A stretch of DNA of 64,000 nucleotides from Phoronis australis (taxonomy: Eukaryota > Phoronida > Phoronidae), in assembly GCA_002633005.1 (NCBI GenBank), contig NMRA01000261.1, positions 62,001 through 126,000 of the forward strand, read 5' to 3'. Below are positions 40,901 to 49,900 of this stretch, one piece after another (positions within the stretch are counted from its first letter, which is position 1; every line of letters begins with the position of its first letter). The notes under the pieces are model-generated. The model did not search any database. It saw nothing but the letters and a program-made list of their open reading frames with translations, and was not told the DNA's origin. Position numbers and translations under genes: made by a program.

Positions 40901-43900
40901 AATCAAGTGTGGTCTTTGGCAAGTCATTGATTTATTATTTTGTGTTTGTTAGAAGAAATAATTCAAGAATTGCACCCAGCCATTATGACAGTCAGTTGTG
41001 GGTCGATTTACCACATACTTGCAAGGTGTCATGTTCTTCATTTCAAAGTTAGGTAGTTTTAGGCCAGCCCTCCACAAGTCTGCGCGGCTTTGCGTTAATC
41101 ATAACTTACCACTGATCTGTGATCATAACACAGCCATGTTTGTTTGTGTGCAGAGTTGTGTTGGTGAAGATGACGTGGAGGGGAAAAAATTGAAGTGTCA
41201 CTGTCAAGAGATGTTGAAGTTGGCTAGTGATTGTTACAATAAGGCGAGTCAATGTGAAGATGAAGACTATGGGGAAGAGTGGCTGCAACATTATATGTTG
41301 GGCAAGGTGGCAGAGAAGATGGGTCGGCCTCCGTCAGTCTACTTGGAGCATTACGCTAAGGTAGGGTGTACTGAAGATAGGGTGTACTGAAGGTAGGGTG
41401 TACTGAGGGTAGGGTGTACTGAAGGTAGGGTGGTGTATATGTTGGGCAAGGTATCGCTGATGTGTTGACGTCCGTCAGTTTACCTGGAATACCATGTGAA
41501 GGTAGGGTTTTTTAATGGGTGGGTCACCTTCTGTCTACCTGGAGCTCTGCACTGAGGTATGGATGGTATGCCTACTTTCAGTTGTTGTTATGACGTTATG
41601 ATAAAGTTGAAGCCAAATTCCTGCTGTGCACACAATGATAAATGTGTTACAAGCATAAGAGACTGGCATTGTCAAAGGTTGTCATAAAGCAATGGGATTT
41701 TTTGTCAGCTCAGTATGTTTATTTACCCAGAAATTATGCGCATGGGAATGACTGGGGATGGGTAATGCCCGCTTCACATCCTTACTATGTGATTCACAAT
41801 ACATAACACATAATACATAATACAGATAATTATTTGAAGGAAACAGCAGGTTTGGAAGTGAAATTAATGTGATATTATTATGGAAGAAGGGGTGGAGAAA
41901 GGGTTAGGGAAAGGACATAACTAGATTATTATAGTTAACATTTTCATAGATTTGTGTACATAAAACATATTAATGGTAACTTATATTAATTATGTGAAAT
42001 TATATTTAATTTACAATAATATGAAGAATTAACTTAAAATTCAGCTTGAAAATTTGAGATGTTGTCGTTACGTGCGGAGGTTAAAAATACTAACACTGGT
42101 TTGAAAAATACACGATTCATTTATTGAAAGAGATTCCTGCAAAACCTTCACTGCTGTAAAGGTATGACCGAAGCATAAATTGATTAGTAATTAGAGACTT
42201 TTCACATTTTTTTTTGTCCTTATACTTAGCTAATTAAATAAATATTAATGATTACGCAATGATTAGTTGCGGAAAGTGTTGATCATTTTCTCTCAAGTGT
42301 TTAAGAGTGCATATTGGCAGTATTGAGGTGTTGCAGAGACATCATGTTTAGATAACCCATGTTAATATCATCGTGCAGGCCTCCAGATGTCTTCATGAAG
42401 AAGGTGCCAAGTATCCCAAGAAGATCAACTACATTGTACAGCCACCTCACCTGGCTATAGAGGCACTGGAGGTAATGTGAGATAAGTGAACACACTGACT
42501 GAGTGACATGGAGTTATCTGATCATCAATCATTGAAATTCAGGGATTGGAATTTTCTTCTTTTAAGAGGATTTCCTATTTTTTTGGTTTTGATTTCGTTA
42601 TTTTTTGATTTCCAGTTTCCCCTTTTTCCGTCTTTTCATCATTATTTTGACTTTATTCATGCGAAAACATTTATTTCAGTAAAAGTTTTACAATACAAAG
42701 AATACATCTATCACACAAGCTTTTTTATTTGTGGAACAATACATCACCTGGAATTTTTTCCTGTTTTTTTGTTACTGGTCATTCCAAGCCCTGGATATTA
42801 TTGGGTACTATGTGGGCGGCACAGCAAGTGTCCAGATTAAAACTTTGAAAGTCTTGTTTATTATGGTGGTTCAGTTTATGCTAATATTGATTGAAGCTCT
42901 ACTGTTTTACTATGTGATTAGTGTTGTTTGTTGTATCCTTGTGTGACTGTTGTGAGACAACAAGTAATGAGTCAGTATGTTAAAGGTGGTGTGTGCGCAC
43001 CTTCTGTCTTAAATGTATCCTATTATTTAGGCCTCTTACAGTTTAGTAAGTCCCAAATTTTCTCTTTCTTAAATTAGTCAATGTTTTATGGACTTGAAGA
43101 AGAACAGGCATATTGTTATTGTTGTACTCAAGTCATTATGTACGGTCAGTTGTTTCCAAGCCCAGAAATCACTTCTAATCTGTGTAAAGTACAAATTAGC
43201 TAAAAAGCGTTTTATAATAGTGTGAAGCTGCATTAAACTTCATTGTGAATGCTCTTCCTGTTTTTAGTTGACGATGTAGTGTACATGCTCAGTTGTTTAT
43301 CTCATTCTCAGATGCACTACCGTCTGCATGTCTCTGCATTGAAGTATGTACTGAGGAGTAAAGAAAATATGGAGTATGATCTCATCAAGAAGTTTCTGCT
43401 CGACTCAGCAGATAGTCCGTATTCAAAATCCTATGAGAAAAAGAAAGAGCGCCGTTATTCAACAACCGGGGATGGGTAAGTTGACCATCGTTGTTCTTCC
43501 AAATGCAGTTATGACAAATAAACAAAACATGAATGATAAGCAGTAGGCATGCTTGATTTGCATGTCTGCTTAGTTGGGTTACTCGTTCATATTTGTTAAC
43601 TATGATTGTACTTTGTGACAAGATTGGTGCTAAATTACAGTTAGACAACCTAACAGACATTTTATTGGACTAAGGCAAAATGGAACTTAATCTGTGAATG
43701 TCAAGGTCAAGAACTAGAACAACAGCTAGCACACAACTTTGCTTTACTGTGAGTGAAGATTGGACTTAGGTATGGGTCATGAATAGTTTTAACAGGTGAC
43801 ATCTAGTGGCGCTTAGACGTGTGGAGGTCATGGAGGAGTAGCTGGTACATGGATGTGATATGCTTGACATAATATTTGTTACTGTGTTGTGTGTGAGGTT

Positions 43901-46900
43901 AACTGTTGGTAGTCTGTACAAAACCTGCTCTAACAAATGTGAGACACTCATTTGGTTGGGGGAAATAACCATGTCATAAACTGTGGTGTGTTTCAGAGGC
44001 AAGCTGGACTCGAGTAATGATGTCCCCATGAAGAGTGAGAAGACTAGCTCTAGGAGTGGAGTGAAGCCTACAGTGCACGCCACACCTCAGGATCATGACT
44101 ACCTGCGTCACAAAAGTCCCGCCCGCTCAAGTGGTGACAGTACACCTGATATAAGGCAGGTGACTGTCTCTGATCTTGTTAATCATGTGCTGAACACAGC
44201 ACTTGGCACTGTGTCTGATGACACGGCAGGTGAGCAACTGTCGACTGAAGTCACAGCAGACTTATGTAGCCTGGTGAGTGGGTCAGCTGTGATGTCAACT
44301 CTGCCATCTACTGGAGTAGACAGTCATATGGAGAGGGAGCCAACACCGCCATGTGTTGATGATGCCAGTCATAAGTATGATGAGCATGCTTTGTTACCTT
44401 CTGTTGTGTCAAGTCACAAGGCCATTGAGTATGCAATGCCATATATCAGCGAGTTGAGTCACAGGACTGGTGAGCCAACATCGCCATCTATTAGCAAGTT
44501 GAGTTACAAGGCTATTGAACCCACTGCGTTATCTATGAGAGAATCAAGTCACACGGTAACAGTTTCTGATGAGACTGACTTGATCAACAGTCCTGTGATA
44601 AGTAACAACGTTTCTGATGGTAGGAAGAAGGTCACAGCAGAGAGAAGTGTTGAACAACCCCTTGAGCATGGGGACCCTGTAGGGGGTAGGCTATTGTCAG
44701 ACTGGGAGGTAGTAGACATGACCAATCAAAGTGTTGATAGTGCTGTCGATGTTGACGACTCACTGACTGAGCATGCGCAGCCCACCTCAGTTGCCATGGT
44801 GATGACTGATGGGTCAAAGGTTAGTGAGTCTGGTCATGCTGGTGAAACACAACTTGCAACTGCAGAGAGATGTGACGTGAAAGATAGCCTGCAGGTGTCA
44901 ACACATAACCACTCTGCTCCAGTTGGTCCAGCAGAAAAGTTTGTTGCGAAAACTGATGTGGAAAGTGGAGTTGGTACATCATCTGGGACAACTTCAGAGA
45001 GCATGTCTGCGGAACATGTTATTGTTGAGAAGTCAAGTACTAAGTGTGAGTCTATGGATACAACAGAGGGAGCTACTGGTCACATTAGAACTAGTTCAAC
45101 TCTAAACGTGTTGATAAGCGATAAACCAGTTTTTGGTATCGCCACCTGTCTGTCAGCCCAAGATCTGCAAGAAATGAGATTCCGTGAGTTGGTGGAGCTG
45201 TGTTTAAAGGGATTACATCTTACCCTTACTCGCTACCCGCACCACTACAAGGCTCTGTATAGACTGGCTCACCTGTACGCGACTGCCCCTGATTATAAGG
45301 TAATGCATAGTTAACAGTAGGAACTGTTTAGACGGAGCTTTTGTTTGATGAATTTGCTGTCAGGTCGCTTTTAAATGCATTTTAAGGTCTAAAAGTAATG
45401 TTTCTTATTCGCTTGTTGTAGAAAAACGACTTTTAAAAGTCTGTTCTGTTGGTCTTATGAGTCATAAGTTGAGTTAACCAACAGTTTTTCTCTATTTATG
45501 TCTGGCTCGGCTTCTTCAAAACTTTGACTGTCATGCAACACCAAGTTGTACGTGGCACTGTATGACTGTCATGTAAGTGTTCCAGTTCTGATGAGGAATT
45601 CAAAATTCATGGGGTGGCGCTAATAAAACAGTGGTCCTACCTGTGTTAATGCTTTCAGTCACCTGTTCATGTAGGACTCTGAGACCACAACATATCAACA
45701 CTGGTGATCCACATTTTCTTCTCAATATTTTCAAATAATGAATGAGGCATGGCTACCACCTGAAAACTTGGAAAATAAGAAAAATAGTTTCTATGTATGG
45801 AAACTCCTGGATGTTGAAAAAGGGGTAAAAACTTACAGAAATATCATGGAAGATTTCATGTGATGGATAAAAAACTGTGCAAGACATGTTACAAATTCAT
45901 ACATTCAGTGCTATTCTCTGATGAAATAAACAAAGTTGCTAGGCAGATGTCGAGTATTTGCCATCCACAGTTGTTGCGTTAGTTCAATGAAGGGTTTTAC
46001 AGTTTTGCTTACCACTGCTGTGCAGAATGATTGTCACGCTAAGGTTGTAGAGAACACTGAAAAGTTGAATGTTTGAAGTTTTCTATAATTATGGTTAGCA
46101 ACTATCATTAGCAAAAATGATTATGGGCCCACTGTGGGAAAATTAAGTCGTAGATAATACAATTTGTTTCATGGAAAACACCATGGAGAATAAAAACTTA
46201 TTATGAGGTGGAACCATGCAGTAGGGTTCATGCTTGATTAGCACCACCTAGTGGATTTGGAGACTTCCCTTAGTCGACCCAAAGCTCAATTTAAAATATA
46301 AAACCTAATTGCTGCAATAGACTGAGGGAGATGTTGTAAATGACAAGGTGACACTTGCTTCATTAGCACCACCTGTTGTTGAATGTGGTGACTTACGTAA
46401 GTCAGCTCAAAGCTCATTTGAAATATAGGACCTAATTGCTGCAATAGACTGTTGTAGATGTCGCCAGTCTTATGTATCTGCCCACACAGAGGACGTTGCA
46501 ATGCAAATCTTAAATATTGTTATAAACTGATGGAAATGTTGTTTTGTGTCATAAAACTTTGCACATGGGCCTGAGTTCTAATTTCAGTACTTGAAACTTG
46601 ACTGGAGTAAACGTACAAATTTGTATGTCAATACTTGGTTAGGTTTTGAGTGCAAATCTTAATTGAATCTGAGTTCGGAGATTAAATCCTGAGCCCACAA
46701 GATTTTATTCATTCTTAATGTTTCTTTCAGGATATGGAGAAAGCTAAGAACCTTCTGCTGGGTCCAGCTGAAGGGAGCTGGATCAAGTTCTCTGACTACA
46801 TGCCCTGTCCACCACTGTTCTCTGAGAGGAAGACCCACAACTTCTTCAACGTAAGTGTAACCATGCCTTTCCAAAGTTCATTTTGCTTTGCGATTACTTT

Positions 46901-49900
46901 CTTCTGTAAATCACATGGTGTATTAATGGAAACTTTTTGTATTTCTTTTATCCTGCTGTAGTATTCATCTTAATGAATGCAGTCCCTACTTTATAGTGGT
47001 GTTCTAATAAAAAGTCCTCCTAGTGAAGAATTCCTTGCCTTGTCCTGTAGTATTAAATATTTCCTCTTACTGAAGAAAATTCACGAATATTCATGAAGAT
47101 TATTTAGTGTCTCCTTCCATTTAGGGAGTGTGGAAGGTCACAAGTATTGCATGTAGATATGTATTGTCTCCCTTTATTTAGGGAGTGCGCAATATAACAC
47201 TATTTTGCATGGTATCTATTGTGTGCCTCTATTTGAGGAGTGTAAAGGATCACAAATATTGTGTGTAGATATCTATTGTATCACTCTGTTTAGGAATAGT
47301 ACCTGTAGATATCTAGTGTCTCTCTGTTATCTCCCTCTCTATTTAGGGAGTGTGGAAGATCCCTGTAGAGGATGTGGATCGCTCGGGTAGTTTTGCTGCG
47401 CACCTCTGTCGCACTCTACTTCTACTTATGAATGTGCTGACTGACCTAAAGGAGGCGCCACAGCTGCAGTACTTGCACACGTTCCTCAACAAGAAACCAG
47501 ATGCTGGGAGGTACCATTGAGTTGTACATTGTATTGACTTATGATGGAAAATGACATTCTTCATGCATGCTGGGGAAACTGATGGAAATTGAAAAAAGAT
47601 AAAAAGTAAAAGAAAATGTCATCAGATATTAAATAAAAACCCTCATTGTCAAAGTCTTATCGGGAATTCTTGCATTCAATTATGGTAGGGGAAAATACCA
47701 CATGCTGAGTTACATCCTGGAAGTCAATTAGCCATGTAACATAAAATTTACTCTAGTTATGAAATATTTTCATTTTTGGTGTTGTGTTGCAGGAAATTTC
47801 TGCGAGATGCTGATCGAATATTTCTTTCCAAAAAAGCCTTGGAATGTTGCCTGGATGCATATTTGGGCTGTGTGCCGCAAATGTTTGATAGCATAACGGA
47901 GGAGGATGTGAGAACTCGCAAGCTGCTTGACATCTACCGACTTTGGCAGCAGGGGACTAAGGATGGTGTGAACTCAGCCATAGCCAACAGATTGTTAGAG
48001 CTGTCATATAGGGCTTGTTGTAAAGACCAGGTAGGATCACTGGTAGTCTAGTAGTTCTCCTACCATTGTTAGAGCTGTCATATAGGGCTTGTTGTAAAGA
48101 CCAGGTAGGATCACTGGTAGTCTAGTAGTTCTCCTACCATTGTTAGAGCTGTCATATAGGGCTTGTTGTAAAGACCAGGTAGGATCACTGGTAGTCTAGT
48201 AGTTCTCCTACCAGCACAGATAATTCTTTATCATTTGCCTTAGCTGCGTACGACAAATACATTCTTTAAATCTGAGTGTTATGAATTTCGCTTCATGACC
48301 ACTTTCAGCAGTGCAGGAACTTTCAGTTGGTCAGAAGTTGGTTAAATGTCACAAATTTAATAATATATCTTAGCAATATTAATCTTGTCTAATCTTCTGT
48401 TTCCATACCATAAAATGTGATAATGTATGGTAAAAGTCACGAGTTTTTAAAGATTTTTGTAAAGAGTAGTTGTGCATGTTCCAAACAGTTTGTACAGCAA
48501 TTTCCTTGTCACATGATTAATATGATGTGGTGATTACAGGTGGAAGATGAGCCCTCTGTTGTTGAACAAGCGAGGCGTTACTGTCAGCAGCACCTGGCTA
48601 AGCGTAACCCAACAGTAAGTGCCTCTAGTAACTCAGTTCTTTGTTACCTTTAAGGGTATTGATGTGGCTGATGTGGTTCTTATCTGTGATACGGGTTTCG
48701 TCCTTGGGGAGGAGGAGTATAGTCTGGATTCAGTTTGTAAGATCACTCGGACAATGTGTGTCTATGTTTTCTGAAATTTCAAGGGTAAGAGAAACACGGT
48801 GATCAGATTGTGAAGATGATAATTCAGCATTACTTGCACGTGAATTGTTGTCATGAGCTATCAAAAGAATAACAGTATATTTTGGCTCGCGAGTTATTTT
48901 TCAGAAATGGGCATTTCATGTGTGCCAATATTGGTGAAAATGTCCCATGTTGCCCGTTTAAACTGCCCTGCCTTGTTGAATCTGTGAGGCATCTTCTGCT
49001 GTCAGACTGCAACACACAGTCTTGTATATCAGCACTTGTCATTGTTCATGATGCTAGCAGAATGTTCCATTGTATCCACTCTGATCTTAGACATGAATGT
49101 TCACAGCACTTGTTGTTTACAGACTCCAAGCCAGTCAGAGAACATGCGTTCCAATCCAAACACCCCCAGCTCCGTCATCTCACCTGTTCATCCACAGCTG
49201 ACCAGTTCTGGGAAAATGGAAGTATGTGCTGTGTAGCTGATACTTGTACAGTTGATGCTAAGTCCTGTGGAGCATAGAAATCCTTGGGATACACCATGAC
49301 ATGAACTGCAATTCTTCTAGTAATCCAGTCAAAAATTTACAAATTATGGGCTGCAAATTATTTATGGTTCAGCAAACCATCCGATTCTTTTTTGAGACAC
49401 ACTATGCACTGTTAAACTTCTGTTTTTGGTGCTCTATGAAAACAGAGAATTGACTTGTACCTTTGTATCTTGACCTTTCTTTGTCTCTTGATCGTTAACT
49501 AGTCTTGAAATCATTTCTCAAAAAGTTGGACAGATTTGGAATAAAATTGATCAGGCATTTATGGCAGTTGTTAAGTCTTGGTGTGAAAAATTGTCAGCTT
49601 CACATCAATTGCAACATTTTGTTCTCATAGAAAATGCAGCTTCTTGTTTACAATAATGTGCCTGCAGCTGTTTTAGCTATGATGGGTGTACGATGTTTGC
49701 GAAAATAACTATTTTTCAATTCCATTTTTGTATGTGTGAAAGAAGTAAAGTGTTTATGCATTTCATTGTCAGTGTTTTGGTCAAGATTTCTTTTTACACT
49801 ATGGTTGCATCAAATATCCAAAATAACAGAACCCATGGGTGTTCACTACTGGAGGAAGAAATGTTCTCTTTGGCCTCACAGTTAATTAATCTATTTAAGG

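Noticed and set aside
48882-49277. Open stretch of 131 codons overlapping CABIN1 exon 38
   Set aside because: It is in another frame from the exon over its last part and starts in intron; the real exon 38 (49123-49221) is read in a different frame with matching phases.
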